A stretch of 64,000 nucleotides of DNA. Source: Armatimonas sp043757465 (GTDB lineage Bacteria > Armatimonadota > Armatimonadia > Armatimonadales > Armatimonadaceae). Shown here one piece after another: positions 15,401 through 24,448 of this stretch. How positions within the stretch are numbered: position 1 is the stretch's first letter; each line of letters begins with the position of its first letter. Location of the stretch: assembly GCF_043757465.1 (NCBI RefSeq), contig NZ_JAYVPL010000145.1:36594-100593 (forward strand), written 5' to 3'. The translations under genes were made by a program, and so were the position numbers. The notes beneath the pieces are model-generated. The model saw nothing but the letters and a program-made list of their open reading frames with translations, searched no databases and was not told the DNA's origin.

Positions 15401-18400
15401 AATGGTCAGAGCAACGCCTTCTACAACGGAACTCTTAAGGCTCAGTACGTCGCTGATAGGGGCGGAAACGGTTCCATCGTAATCAACGCTGTGGGAACCA
15501 CACCACTGAATACGGATGCCTCAACCCCGAATCAGAACTTGTACGGGACGTTTGATGGCACAAGCTGGAACTACTCTCCACCCCGCTCCGCTCCTATTAG
15601 TGCTTTTCTAACTTTCGGCACAGGGTCAGGAGATGCCGGACGGACGAGTGATGCGGATCTAGCCTACGTTGACTCAATCCTGCCAATCGGAGGAGCCGTT
15701 GCTGAGTATAACTATGGTAATGGTAACGGAGCGCTAATTTCCAGTACCGCAAATAATGGAGGGCGTGTCTACTACGCCGCCTTCGGTTTTGAGAGCTTGG
15801 GCTCTGACTGGTATCTCCAAACTCCGGCTGGTGGCACAATTCCGCTTATCTTTAACCGCGCACGTCGTGCCGAGATTATGACCAACTTCCTGTTGGCCAA
15901 CCGTACGGGTACGATGTCGGGACGTGTGATTGATGACAACGGTTCCCCTGTAGCCGATGCGTTAATTCGGGCAACCCAAGGCACTAATACTGCCGTGGGG
16001 ACTGCTCTGACAAACGGTAGCGGTGACTTCATTATCCAGGGGTTACCCGTGGGTGGATATACTATCTCAGGCTACAAGCAAGGGTTTTATACTCAACACA
16101 GTATTGGATACTTTGTACAAGCTGCGAATGATACCAAGACTTCGCTCAAGCTAAAGCGGGCTAACCCGGGCAAGCTCACGAATATCGTGAAGCCCAATCC
16201 GGTTCCCCCTGCTCCAGACCCTGAGGGGGGCGTCTTCGCTCTTGATGGGAAAACGGGGATCGGTGGCGTCGAGATTCAAGCCCGCCGCATCAATGCGGAT
16301 GGCACGATGAATATTGCAACTGCAATTTCATCGGATGGTACCGATGGCCGACGGCCCGGTGCGTACCAGGTTCCTGACCTTCTGGTCTGGGACGATGGCT
16401 ACGAGCTGTTCGTCAATGCGGCAACCAATCCTCAATTGGACTCCAACGGACGTCCCCAGTACAATCCGGATGGGACGCTTAAGACCGTTCCGAATCCTAA
16501 GCTACGTTCCGAACTTACTTCTATCGTTGTCGGTAAGCCAACCCAGGCGGGTGTCTTGCTGGGAGCGGGAACACTGATTCAGAATCGTCCGACCCCAACA
16601 GAGCCTGAAAGATGGCGTCTGATTGTGATCGAGGATCAAGTATCACAGATTGACTTCCTTCTGGGTGGACAGTCCCAGAAAGTCGTTGGGCAGGTACTAA
16701 ATGCAATCACTAACAACCCCATTCCGAATGCCTTTATAACGGCAGTGGATGAGGGGACGGGGGCAACACTTGGTTCGGCAACCTCCGATGTTAATGGGAA
16801 CTACACTCTCATTAATATTGCGGACAAGTCGGACAAGCTGCCCGCTGCCAGCTACACAATTACTGCCTCTGCTCTGGGCTTCAATACGGTGGCGCAGAAT
16901 GGTGTTGTTGTAGGAGGGACAGGAGTGCTCACTCTGCCTGTCTTCCGCTTGACCCCGTTGCCGGATGGTTCCGTCTCAGGAACTGTCAAAAAGGTAACAG
17001 GAGATGCACTTGAGGCTGGTGTGACAATTCGGTTCTACATTGTTCAGAACGGAATCGTCAGCTCAACTCCTGCCGCGACGGTAACCACAACTGCTACGTC
17101 AAGTAGTGATGCGACGGGATACACCTCCAACTTCAAGACGGCTCTTCCCCCGGGTGAGTACGAGGTTGTTGGTGACAAAGTAGGCTTGACCACAGATCCC
17201 ACGCCCCTGCCACGACTCTTCGTGACATCGGCAACGGAGCGGAAATCCTATAACTTCCGTATGCAGCCTGCCAAGGTATACAGCGATGGGATCCAACTCA
17301 TCTCGATACCGGGTCGCTACGACTACACAACGATCACCACTCGTGGAATATTTGGTCTGCTCCCCTCGGGAGACAACGATGGGGACGGAACACCTAACAC
17401 GGCAAATGATCGTGCGATCTTCAACATCTTCAATGTCGCTGATTGGACGGGGACGGAATACAACATCGGACCGGAAATAGCGCTTCAGGTAGGTAAGGGA
17501 TACTTCACCCGCTTTGGAGCACCCGTTTCTGTCACCCAGGTTGGTGCGGCACAGCCAGGTAGTACCTTCACACTCTCTCTGGCACCGGGTTGGAACCTGG
17601 TCGGGCATCCGTTCGTGAATCCGACCAGCCCCAATACACCCGCACCAGATTTGGATCTCTATACTCACGGTCAGATCCAAGAGGAAGGTGGGCCTGTACT
17701 AAGCATGACGGATGCTGTCCGTCAGGGAAAAGTACGTGGTGTTCTGTTCGGTTACTCGGGATCTAACAATGGATCTACCTACTATCAGTCGAGTCTTATT
17801 AAGCCCTGGTTCGGTTACTGGTTCCAAAACCAGACTAATCAGACCCTGAAGTTGATTCTCAGCTACCCTGTCTCCCGGGGCGTGAAAGTGGCCAGCAAGC
17901 CACTGACACGCGCTCAAACAGAAGCGATCCAGTATCGCCGCATCGAGAGCACAGGCCCGTTGAAATACAAGATTCAATTGTCTGTGAGCCAGGAAGGTGG
18001 TCTGTCCGACACAGACAACTCCGTAGGGGTATCTCCAACGGCAAAGGACGGATTCGATACCGAGGACACCCAAAAGCCACCGATGATGACGGGCGTAGAC
18101 CAGGTCTACGTGCAGATTCAGGGAACGGATAAGCAAGGGCGCTCGGCGGGCTTCGCGGATGTTATCCAAGCAGCCACTCCGGGAACCAAGAGCTGGGACT
18201 TTACAGTCAGCACAAGCCGGGCCGGTACCGTGACAGTCTTTTGGCCAAACGCCATGCGACTGCCTAAGGGGATTGAGCCCACTGTGACAGACTTGGAGAC
18301 AGGTAAGAAGATGGCGATACGTTCCGCTTCCGCTTACCGGTTCCAAGCAACGGGCAAGGCCACACATCGGTTCCGTATTGAAGTCGCACCGCAGAAAACA

Positions 18401-18709
18401 CGTGTACTGGCGCTTGCCAATGTTCGTGTCAAGGGAAATAGCCGCGGTGTTTCCGGCGACAACTACCGAATTAGCTTCACGGCAACGGATCAGTCCGATG
18501 TCGAGCTGCAAGTGACGACATTCGGTGGGCGGGTGGTCAGCACCCAAAGGACTCGTGCTGAGGCGGGAGTCGAAACAGACCTTATTTGGAATGGTCTGAA
18601 CAACGGCGGGGGCGCCGCACCTGCGGGAGCCTACATGATCGTCCTGACGGCGAGAAACAGTGCAGGAGCAACGGTGCGGCAATCACTGCCGCTCGTGCGA
18701 GTGCGCTAG
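12422..18709 (+). CDS. giant secreted multidomain surface protein (2095 aa)
   Basis: The start is TTG 12422 after GAGGAGG; a signal peptide ends near AVANAQ. Residues about 85-530 form TolB/WD40-like propeller blades (e.g. NPAASPDGKYVAFDS, YPTWSPFINATRVAFQS). A middle region of about 600 residues follows. Carboxypeptidase-regulatory-like beta-sandwiches start near 1162 (MSGRVIDDNGSPVADALI), 1418 (VVGQVLNAITNNPIPNAFI) and 1514. The C-terminal block has APGWNLVGHPF (about 1721), WFGYWFQN (about 1796), a beta domain from about 1848 and a FlgD-like Ig domain (about 2012-2095) with LIWNGLNNGGGAAPAGAYMI, ending LVRVR. The same block ends the proteins at 21067 and 24449. Probably exported to the cell surface; ligand unknown. 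Confidence 0.8.
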   Translation: MKFVPTSRRYAALAVFMTALVGITAVANAQRRDRQTPSLGKYTVPLRSFAGVGDTRFLAPSVTARELGSSALDKQGTKNPTRVQIGGPNGANVQEKVVDATFSETTDEITPHWVDDEQTIYFAKNSGTATSSHYQLHRISSSVVNNPQQNGAGISVALTNEPGADHWWPTPDRSGNRLAFAKSTDNRILTDPLKVWHLYMAVTPGPGNTIDTGPGGSSNLLNLTGDPQTFRGKKFLNVGRPCWVGTTELMFSGRLEGDTLYHLYTVNVVSRRFTQVTDTTADERNPAASPDGKYVAFDSTAASSAAGNTYVGGTLPKTDTTDGDPARATAINPTGRRNIFVLSLATGAVVQFSNRYVGAPDSDDIQPSFSASRNNLFTNTTGNQYFIAFASTRQPDVAGAPTAYTAGTNTHDIYAVRATTTATSTAALLVEGAPTAGAQSAKQIDTSDPGYIFNDQYPTWSPFINATRVAFQSNRVGSLQAGNFGEGFRLPSAPTPSNYNDICLASVVDVSAPTLIRYDTSTSTGDVVHINPVNPGDTRLQPFDANISSRSRSSVNPLFPGQDAFFAVRVDDRESGVRSVYLQFKNPNSKYQSLAQGGLGVEHKDYFGTHYVLWEGSPPQTLPWMSADGSNRVGIEYEAQVVGLDGTSYFNHRNSGGPIYTPSVNDRTAFSGANNPPMDGTGGRPNTWLRLQPIVDEATGEPIKPADGRGGVLYGAKWKLPAEASDWIIDVISYDNATNPYGPGSLNWIIYDNVWGFSTAIVPNAPDVDSLFVSDNMLGQKFFIARPGQVAGAPSNDQPLSFGAESYYTDPVMTRYPSEVNPTAVPAPGTTDIRPWSTQGPLQLTGRFGGRNARGAAVNPGMIHPLGVASYVDPQIAFTPVLETNGVTYALPNTGRYTIWRTLCRGPVPQELMDAYLPYAAPAPADVVVGEKAERTIRVKKRLIVWAAPFIGNIFVGSGSLADLKTQERLTAFVNNGGALFVSGSDVGFALAGNGQSNAFYNGTLKAQYVADRGGNGSIVINAVGTTPLNTDASTPNQNLYGTFDGTSWNYSPPRSAPISAFLTFGTGSGDAGRTSDADLAYVDSILPIGGAVAEYNYGNGNGALISSTANNGGRVYYAAFGFESLGSDWYLQTPAGGTIPLIFNRARRAEIMTNFLLANRTGTMSGRVIDDNGSPVADALIRATQGTNTAVGTALTNGSGDFIIQGLPVGGYTISGYKQGFYTQHSIGYFVQAANDTKTSLKLKRANPGKLTNIVKPNPVPPAPDPEGGVFALDGKTGIGGVEIQARRINADGTMNIATAISSDGTDGRRPGAYQVPDLLVWDDGYELFVNAATNPQLDSNGRPQYNPDGTLKTVPNPKLRSELTSIVVGKPTQAGVLLGAGTLIQNRPTPTEPERWRLIVIEDQVSQIDFLLGGQSQKVVGQVLNAITNNPIPNAFITAVDEGTGATLGSATSDVNGNYTLINIADKSDKLPAASYTITASALGFNTVAQNGVVVGGTGVLTLPVFRLTPLPDGSVSGTVKKVTGDALEAGVTIRFYIVQNGIVSSTPAATVTTTATSSSDATGYTSNFKTALPPGEYEVVGDKVGLTTDPTPLPRLFVTSATERKSYNFRMQPAKVYSDGIQLISIPGRYDYTTITTRGIFGLLPSGDNDGDGTPNTANDRAIFNIFNVADWTGTEYNIGPEIALQVGKGYFTRFGAPVSVTQVGAAQPGSTFTLSLAPGWNLVGHPFVNPTSPNTPAPDLDLYTHGQIQEEGGPVLSMTDAVRQGKVRGVLFGYSGSNNGSTYYQSSLIKPWFGYWFQNQTNQTLKLILSYPVSRGVKVASKPLTRAQTEAIQYRRIESTGPLKYKIQLSVSQEGGLSDTDNSVGVSPTAKDGFDTEDTQKPPMMTGVDQVYVQIQGTDKQGRSAGFADVIQAATPGTKSWDFTVSTSRAGTVTVFWPNAMRLPKGIEPTVTDLETGKKMAIRSASAYRFQATGKATHRFRIEVAPQKTRVLALANVRVKGNSRGVSGDNYRISFTATDQSDVELQVTTFGGRVVSTQRTRAEAGVETDLIWNGLNNGGGAAPAGAYMIVLTARNSAGATVRQSLPLVRVR

Positions 18710-18721
18710 TTTTAAAAGCTT

Positions 18722-18756
18722 ACAGATTCCTCCCCAGATTCTGGGGAGGAATCTGT
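18722..18756 (+). terminator. perfect 16-bp intercistronic hairpin
   Basis: ACAGATTCCTCCCCAG (18722-18737) and its exact complement (18741-18756) are separated by a 3-nt loop, 13 bp after the stop of the giant gene. No T-tract follows on the plus strand. It may be a U-less terminator, an mRNA-stabilising element or a processing site. Confidence 0.65.
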
Positions 18757-18875
18757 GGCTACTGTGTAGAAAAATAGTAACAATACATGCGGGGTACAAT
18801 GCGAACCATGATCGAGCGGCAAGACTGCTCAATAACGGGAAGGCTTGCTACGACAATGGACGGAGGAAAAACGCG

Positions 18876-20927
18876 TTGAGAAATTTGGTGCTTGGGAGCT
18901 TTGGGCGACGTATTAGCTGGTCGCTAGTAACGGCGCTTCTGTTGCCTGTACTCATGCTGGCGATGCCGAAGCAAGTGAAAGCGCAAACCACTCGAATCCC
19001 TTCGGTGGCTGCGCTCGACTTTGGGGTATTACCAGGAGTTGGGGCAACTCAGATTGATGGCCGTAGTGCGACGGATGCTGTGGCAACGGAGATGACAAAT
19101 ACCAGTCGGTATGAAATCACGCCACGTACCGTCCTCAATCAAGAGATTCAGAAACAGGGGTTGAGTGCTCCCTTTAATAATATTGGGATTCAGCGTCTGG
19201 GACGATCTCTTGGTGTGGACTCTATTCTTTCTGGGGACATCGTTGCGTTGGCGACGGTAGACAACCAGGTCAAAGTGACACTCAGTGTGCGCTTAACTGA
19301 TGTTGTCTCAGGGGAATTCATTAATGGGGCAGTTCAAACAGGAATCTCTCCTGTGCCGCCTGCTGGTATTGAGCCAGATCGTCAAGTGCAGATTGGTCAA
19401 GCGATCTCAAATGCTGCATTTCTCGCTGTTAAAGCGATGAGCTCCTTCACGCTGGCCGCGGCAACGGTGCTGAATACCAGTGATTCACAAATCTATCTCA
19501 ACAGGGGTAGTCGTGATGGGCTGAAAAACGATATGGAAATGATCGTTTTGCGTGGTCGGGAGCTTGTTGGCAAGATCAAAATTGTTTCGACTCAATCCAC
19601 AACTGCGATCGCAAGCGTGGTCGAGGCTAGCAAAGGAATTCAGCCACAGGATCACGCCCGTGCGATTGTGAAAATTCCTGGAGTGATTCAAACCGCGGAT
19701 GGTGGGATTAAAATCTTGCCAGTGCCTAATCTCAATAACTATAAGCCAAACCAGAAAAACCAGAAAAGTGCCCTCGGCACGGTCATTGGTGTCGTTGGTG
19801 CGCTTCTGCTGGTCGGGTTCCTGTTCAGTAGCCGCAATAGCAATCAGGGCGCTGGTGTGGTTGGGGTCGTCGCCCGTGCCTATGCAGACGGCACTGTTTC
19901 CGCGGCGCTTGATCCGTCTGCTGCTCGCGTTGAAGTTCGCTGGCAGCCAGCGCAAGACATTCCGAACAATAACATCATTGAGTACCATGTCTGGCGCGAT
20001 GACGATCTGATCGGCGTGACAAGTCGCACACAAGCTTGGTTTGTGGATAATCCTACACGGCAGGGTACTCAGCCTTACCAGGTCGTTGACTATGGACAAA
20101 GCCAGAACTTAACGACAACCGCTGGTGGTACGACAACCGCTGGTGGCACAACAACCGCTGGTGGTACGACAACCGCTGGTGGTACCACGGCTGGGGGGAC
20201 GACTGCAAACGCTGGGCTTGGTTTTGGTACGAGTCTTCGGACCCAAAACGGGACGGTCGTGCCTATGGCTGTCGGAGTGACTCATCACTACCGTGTCAGC
20301 GTTGTTTTCCGCGCAGTTCAAGCCCCTGACCTCTCCAGTACCGTTAACACGGGTGGTGGCGGCGGTGGCGGTATCGGTGGCGGCGGTGGTATCGGCGGTG
20401 GCGGCGGTGGCATCGGCGGCGGTGGTATCGGCGGTGGTGGCATCGGCGGCGGCGGTGGCGGCATCGGCGGTGGTGGGGCAACTGCTACAGCAGGGACAAC
20501 TCTCTATCGTGAATCAGCTCTTGAGGCTCGGAGCGGTGCAGTGACTCCACTGTCGCGTCCCCAAGTAACAGGCCCTGTCTCAGATCAAAATATGCAGCGT
20601 GTCATTGTGTCGTTCCAGACGACTCAGGGCGCGAACCAGTACGGTGTGGAGTTCTCTTCAACACCGGACTTCAAGCGTAAGATTCAGAAGGCACCCTTCT
20701 TTGCCAACTTTACGCTGGGAGCAGATACTCGAACGGAAGCCTATGACTTGAGCACGGACTTCAAGGATCTAAAGGCTGGTAGTAAGATCTACTTCCGTGT
20801 CGGTGCACGAAACTCTCTGGATACTCCAGGGCCTCAGGGGCGTGACACGGTTAACGGAGATGATTACATCTACTCACAAGATCTGAGATCCTTCTCTAAG
20901 ATCGGTGTTCCGCCGGCGGCACCGTAG
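18876..20927 (+). CDS. CsgG/FlgT-like envelope protein with low-complexity repeats
   Basis: I place the start at TTG 18876, with GGAGG about 10 nt upstream (683 aa); residues 1-37 form a signal peptide ending KAQT. Residues 40-190 look like the CsgG/TolB-N-type fold (SVAALDFGVLPG, LGRSLGVDSILSGDIV). Residues about 205-265 resemble the FlgT C-terminal domain (SQIYLNRGSRDGLKNDMEMI, VGKIKIVSTQSTTAIASV). A hydrophobic helix follows (TVIGVVGALLLVGFLFSS), then fibronectin-III-like strands interrupted by four TTTAGG repeats and a GGGGIGG stretch. CsgG-like proteins form or support outer-membrane export assemblies. The neighbours encode likely export clients. Confidence 0.65.
   Translation: MRNLVLGSFGRRISWSLVTALLLPVLMLAMPKQVKAQTTRIPSVAALDFGVLPGVGATQIDGRSATDAVATEMTNTSRYEITPRTVLNQEIQKQGLSAPFNNIGIQRLGRSLGVDSILSGDIVALATVDNQVKVTLSVRLTDVVSGEFINGAVQTGISPVPPAGIEPDRQVQIGQAISNAAFLAVKAMSSFTLAAATVLNTSDSQIYLNRGSRDGLKNDMEMIVLRGRELVGKIKIVSTQSTTAIASVVEASKGIQPQDHARAIVKIPGVIQTADGGIKILPVPNLNNYKPNQKNQKSALGTVIGVVGALLLVGFLFSSRNSNQGAGVVGVVARAYADGTVSAALDPSAARVEVRWQPAQDIPNNNIIEYHVWRDDDLIGVTSRTQAWFVDNPTRQGTQPYQVVDYGQSQNLTTTAGGTTTAGGTTTAGGTTTAGGTTAGGTTANAGLGFGTSLRTQNGTVVPMAVGVTHHYRVSVVFRAVQAPDLSSTVNTGGGGGGGIGGGGGIGGGGGGIGGGGIGGGGIGGGGGGIGGGGATATAGTTLYRESALEARSGAVTPLSRPQVTGPVSDQNMQRVIVSFQTTQGANQYGVEFSSTPDFKRKIQKAPFFANFTLGADTRTEAYDLSTDFKDLKAGSKIYFRVGARNSLDTPGPQGRDTVNGDDYIYSQDLRSFSKIGVPPAAP
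20112..20183 (+). repeat. 18-bp in-frame minisatellite, four copies
   Basis: Four head-to-tail copies of ACGACAACCGCTGGTGGT, with two single-base variants, encode TTTAGG repeated. They are followed by a degenerate partial copy. The copy number could vary by slippage without breaking the frame. Confidence 0.85.
20351..20477 (+). repeat. GGC/GGT-rich tandem tract encoding polyglycine-isoleucine
   Basis: About 127 bp of near-pure GGC/GGT codons interrupted by ATC encode blocks such as GGGGIGGGGGIGG. This is an unstable, variable-length linker within the CsgG/FlgT-like gene. Confidence 0.85.
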
Positions 20928-20940
20928 CGGACATACACTA

Positions 20941-20971
20941 CGGAGGGATAGCCGCTAAGGTTGTCCCTCCG
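20941..20971 (+). terminator. intercistronic hairpin after the CsgG/FlgT-like gene
   Basis: CGGAGGGA (20941-20948) pairs perfectly with TCCCTCCG (20964-20971), and the stem extends inward with weaker pairs to a 5-nt loop. It lies 14 nt after the stop codon, again with no T-tract. Confidence 0.6.
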
Positions 20972-21066
20972 ATGACGACAATCCAACGTAGAGAAAACGT
21001 TCGGAATCTATGCGGGAATCAAGGCTAGTAAACTAGTTAGAGTTCTGTGCAATCCTGAGAACAACG

Positions 21067-24000
21067 ATGAGGCAAATAAAACTTCGAGCCATTTTAAGCG
21101 GCCTGTTAGCAACGGGGGCACTCCTGAGTGTCCCGGGATCCGTTGCGCAAGCAGCGACGCAATTGGCAAAGTCCGGAGAGATTGTGGTTCGGGTTTCTGG
21201 CAATGTAAATCCAGATGCACTCGCTGCCACTATAGATGCTACGGTCCTTGGGCCTGTTGCCTACTGTCCTGGATACTATCGTTTTGGCCTTAAGGGGAGA
21301 AATCCGCTTGCGGGCCCCGAAGCGCCAAAAACGGATCTCCTCGCTGCAATTGAAACCTTGCAGCGTCAAGGGATTGTGGCTAGCCCTGACTGGATACAGT
21401 ACCCGACCGGTTTTTCCCAAGGGCAAAAGAAGACTGGAAGTAAAGCTGCTTCCAGCCGAGCTCAAGCGGGCCCAGGGACACAATTTACCCCTAACGATGC
21501 TCTCTTTGGTCGTCAGTGGGGCAGTACTATGATCCGCATGCCGGAAGCCTGGGATATCCAGATTGGCAATGGTACTCCTGTCCTCGTGTCTATTATTGAT
21601 TCGGGAATAGATCCACAACACCCTGACCTTAAGGATTCCAGCGGTGGATCACGGATTGTTGCTCAACAAGACTTCTCAGGAGCGAATGCTCCTGGGACGG
21701 ACTCGATTGGGCATGGAACCCATGTTGCGGGAACAGTAGGAGCGAGTACCAATAATACAATCGGTGTGACCGGTGTTGCTGGCCTAGAGCGTAATGGGCT
21801 TATTGTTAAGTTCATCAATGCCAAAGTCTTTGACACAGGAGGGGCGGCGTCATCAACGGTTGCTTCGGGTATTGGCTACTCAGTATCGCAAGGCGCTCGT
21901 GTTATCAACATGAGCCTTGGCTTTCAAGGGCCGTCGGCAGCCCAAGTTGAGGTAGATGCTGTCAATGCTGCGATTGCGGCAGGGGTTGTGGTTGTTGTCG
22001 CTGCTGGAAACAACTCGTCAGACAATGACAATCCAAATACTAAATTTTGGCCCGCTGATATACCTGGTGTCATTAAAGTTACTGCGGTAGGGCCGACGAA
22101 AACTTTAAGCAGTTTTTCGAACTTCGGGGGCAATCCTCAAAAAATTGCGGCACCGGGCGGTGATGATTTTTCCGCTGCTGGTGCGGGGGCCGTCTGGTCA
22201 ACGGGGCCTGTCGCAGGATCAATAGACTTTCCTACTCCCGGTGGTTATTACCCCGCAAATGGAACCTCTATGGCTTGTCCGCATGTTGCGGGCGCTGCGG
22301 TTCTCCTGGTCGCGGCTGGTGTTCCGGCAAATGAGATCTATAAGGCTCTAGCAGACGGTGCACAGCCGCCCGGAGATGCTCCTAGCGTAGCTCGGTATGG
22401 GCCTGGAGTTCTTGATGTCTATTCCTCTTTGTTGCCGTTTTCCAATCCAGAACCTCGGATGACTTTAGAGGGGCCGAGTGATCGTGGCAACTCCTACTTT
22501 AGCGCCACTCCCATCAGCATTTCTCTTTCTGGGGTTGGGAAAATCTATGCGAGTGGTCCTCCCAGCACCATTACGGGACGTTGGTCGCTTGAACAAGATT
22601 TGACGGTTGAAGTTCAAACGATCGGACGTACCCCGAGCATCGTGAAGTCTTTTGTGGGCGGGCGTGGAGTTACAGGGCAACCTAACCGTTTCGAGATTCC
22701 CGTGCTACCTGCAAATGTATCTAAGGCAACGGTCTATTCGGGAATTCGAGTTCCCGCAGTCAACGCCGATGGTTCCTATTCGCCGATTAGTCTTTCGCCG
22801 GGGCAGTACCGCATTGTTGGGAAGGTGAACCTTCGCGACAAAACAGGGATTGTCGCGACCCAAGAGCAAGTACAGTTCATCACGATTGTTGAGAAGCGCT
22901 TAAGTGCAGGACGCAGTATGTTTGCGACACCGTTTAAGGCAGGCGTCTTCCTTCGACCAGTTACTAGTCCTAATATGACCCCTGAGGCAGCACTGCTAGG
23001 GCAGACAACATCATTTGCGATTGCACGTTACAACCCGTTGCGTAGCTTGAGCGATGATGATTATGCTCGTTTCCGTTCAAATGATCCCTACGTCTTGAAG
23101 AACGCAGCGCGCTTCGATCTGATTGATCAGTTGGATCGGCGTATCACGGTTTTCGACACGACGAATCCTGGAGCGTCTATCGCGCCTATTGGCTTAGGCT
23201 ACTGGCTTGATCTTGACCGTGAGGCGGCCCTTAGCACCGTACTGCTCCCTTACCCGACTCAGATTCCTGGAGTGAGTCCCATTGCGGAAAACTCTGTTGG
23301 AATACGGGCCTATGCCTCCGGCGGCGGCTGGAACATGATCGGGGCACCGTTTACCTACCCGGTAGACTGGAGTGTGGTGACGGTTATGGTGGAGGGAGTG
23401 AGCTACTCCATGGCAGATGCGGCCAAGGCGGGAATTATCTCCCCCGCTTTGATCGGTTTTGCCAATGGAGATTATGTCTACTCCGTTGCACCTGCGGGAC
23501 AGCTTGAGCCTTTTAACGGTTACTGGGTGCGTGTCTTCCATGACTGCACACTACTTATTCCCCCGGTTCCGGGTGCGCCAACTTCACGTGCACAGACCGG
23601 AGCTGCCAAGGGCGCGGATGAGTGGCGAGCGCGATTTGAAGTCACTATCGCGGGTGATCGTGATAGAGATGGCCAGAACTACTTTGGTCAGCTACGCGAT
23701 GCAAATCAGAACGAAGACCGCTTTGACATCCTCAAACCACCTTCTGGTTCGGGCAATGTTTATGCGCGGTTTGTCAAAACTAATTCTGGAACGAGCCGCT
23801 CGCTCGCGTTTGATATGCGCCCGCTTACAGGAACTGAGGGCAATAGCCAGGAATGGAAAGCGGTTGTAACGACAACACGCCCCAATGCCACGGTTGCTGT
23901 GTCTTGGCCAGGGTTGCAATCTGCACCGCGTAACGCCAAGTTTGTTCTCCATGACACCGTGACAGGTGCGACGATCCCCATGTCGTCGCAGTCCTCGTAC

Positions 24001-24378
24001 ACTTTCAAGTCTGGTGCCCCCGGAAGCTCTCGTAATTTTACGATTTCGATGCAAAAGCTTCCTAGCGGCGGTGTGCTGACGATGCGTTCTCTGAGAGCTG
24101 TGTCAGGCGGACGGGCAGCGAAGGGCTGGGCATTTGGCTTGACTACCAACTTGGATGCTAATGTCAAGGGGGTTGTTGAGACCATGACAGGGCGTCCGGT
24201 TGCTGTATTGGGCACTAAGGGACGCGCTCAAGCAGGTCGGGAATCAACCCTGACTTGGGATGGTCGCAGCTCTAGTGGCAGTTACATTCCTGCGGGAGCG
24301 TACCGAGTTAAGGTTTATGCCGAAACGGCAGACGGCCAGATTGCATCACAACAGGCGACGATTATTAATGTTCGCTAG
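21067..24378 (+). CDS. secreted subtilisin-like serine protease with shared C-terminal modules
   Basis: This 1103-aa protein has a signal peptide (ILSGLLATGALLSVPGSVAQA) and a likely propeptide to about residue 140. The S8 catalytic triad is complete: Asp178 in SIIDSGIDPQHPDL, His216 in GHGTHVAGTVG, Ser401 in NGTSMACPHVAGAA, with the oxyanion Asn in VVAAGNNSSDN. From about residue 450 it is beta-rich. The C-terminal block repeats that of the proteins at 12422 and 24449: GWNMIGAPF (about 754), FNGYWVRVF (about 817) and a FlgD-like domain (about 1024-1103) with LTWDGRSSSGSYIPAGAYRV. A role in maturing its neighbours is plausible but inferred from position only. No strong ribosome site is seen before the ATG. 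Confidence 0.88.
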   Translation: MRQIKLRAILSGLLATGALLSVPGSVAQAATQLAKSGEIVVRVSGNVNPDALAATIDATVLGPVAYCPGYYRFGLKGRNPLAGPEAPKTDLLAAIETLQRQGIVASPDWIQYPTGFSQGQKKTGSKAASSRAQAGPGTQFTPNDALFGRQWGSTMIRMPEAWDIQIGNGTPVLVSIIDSGIDPQHPDLKDSSGGSRIVAQQDFSGANAPGTDSIGHGTHVAGTVGASTNNTIGVTGVAGLERNGLIVKFINAKVFDTGGAASSTVASGIGYSVSQGARVINMSLGFQGPSAAQVEVDAVNAAIAAGVVVVVAAGNNSSDNDNPNTKFWPADIPGVIKVTAVGPTKTLSSFSNFGGNPQKIAAPGGDDFSAAGAGAVWSTGPVAGSIDFPTPGGYYPANGTSMACPHVAGAAVLLVAAGVPANEIYKALADGAQPPGDAPSVARYGPGVLDVYSSLLPFSNPEPRMTLEGPSDRGNSYFSATPISISLSGVGKIYASGPPSTITGRWSLEQDLTVEVQTIGRTPSIVKSFVGGRGVTGQPNRFEIPVLPANVSKATVYSGIRVPAVNADGSYSPISLSPGQYRIVGKVNLRDKTGIVATQEQVQFITIVEKRLSAGRSMFATPFKAGVFLRPVTSPNMTPEAALLGQTTSFAIARYNPLRSLSDDDYARFRSNDPYVLKNAARFDLIDQLDRRITVFDTTNPGASIAPIGLGYWLDLDREAALSTVLLPYPTQIPGVSPIAENSVGIRAYASGGGWNMIGAPFTYPVDWSVVTVMVEGVSYSMADAAKAGIISPALIGFANGDYVYSVAPAGQLEPFNGYWVRVFHDCTLLIPPVPGAPTSRAQTGAAKGADEWRARFEVTIAGDRDRDGQNYFGQLRDANQNEDRFDILKPPSGSGNVYARFVKTNSGTSRSLAFDMRPLTGTEGNSQEWKAVVTTTRPNATVAVSWPGLQSAPRNAKFVLHDTVTGATIPMSSQSSYTFKSGAPGSSRNFTISMQKLPSGGVLTMRSLRAVSGGRAAKGWAFGLTTNLDANVKGVVETMTGRPVAVLGTKGRAQAGRESTLTWDGRSSSGSYIPAGAYRVKVYAETADGQIASQQATIINVR

Positions 24379-24387
24379 ACATGAATC

Positions 24388-24415
24388 GGGCTGTGCAAGT
24401 AAACTAGCACAGCCC
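24388..24415 (+). terminator. intercistronic hairpin after the subtilase gene
   Basis: GGGCTGTGC (24388-24396) pairs perfectly with GCACAGCCC (24407-24415) around a 10-nt loop, 9 nt after the stop. No T-tract follows. The loop carries GTAAACTAG, also present at about 21028 ahead of the subtilase gene, so a -10-like element in the loop is conceivable. Confidence 0.6.
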
Positions 24416-24448
24416 AGAGATGCTGACGAAGCAAAGAGAGGTTATTCG

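Noticed and set aside
17699..18682. A 327-codon open frame antisense to the end of the giant surface gene
   Set aside because: It lies wholly inside a gene with strong domain evidence, has Cys/Arg-rich shadow composition, no signal or family motif and no ribosome site.
20112..20183. Possible CRISPR-like direct repeats
   Set aside because: The 18-bp units are contiguous without spacers and translate in frame as TTTAGG; it is a coding minisatellite.
24260..24448. Upstream extension of the 1055-aa secreted protein
   Set aside because: It would overlap the end of the subtilase and include the intercistronic hairpin; the signal peptide and AGAGAGG point to ATG 24449.
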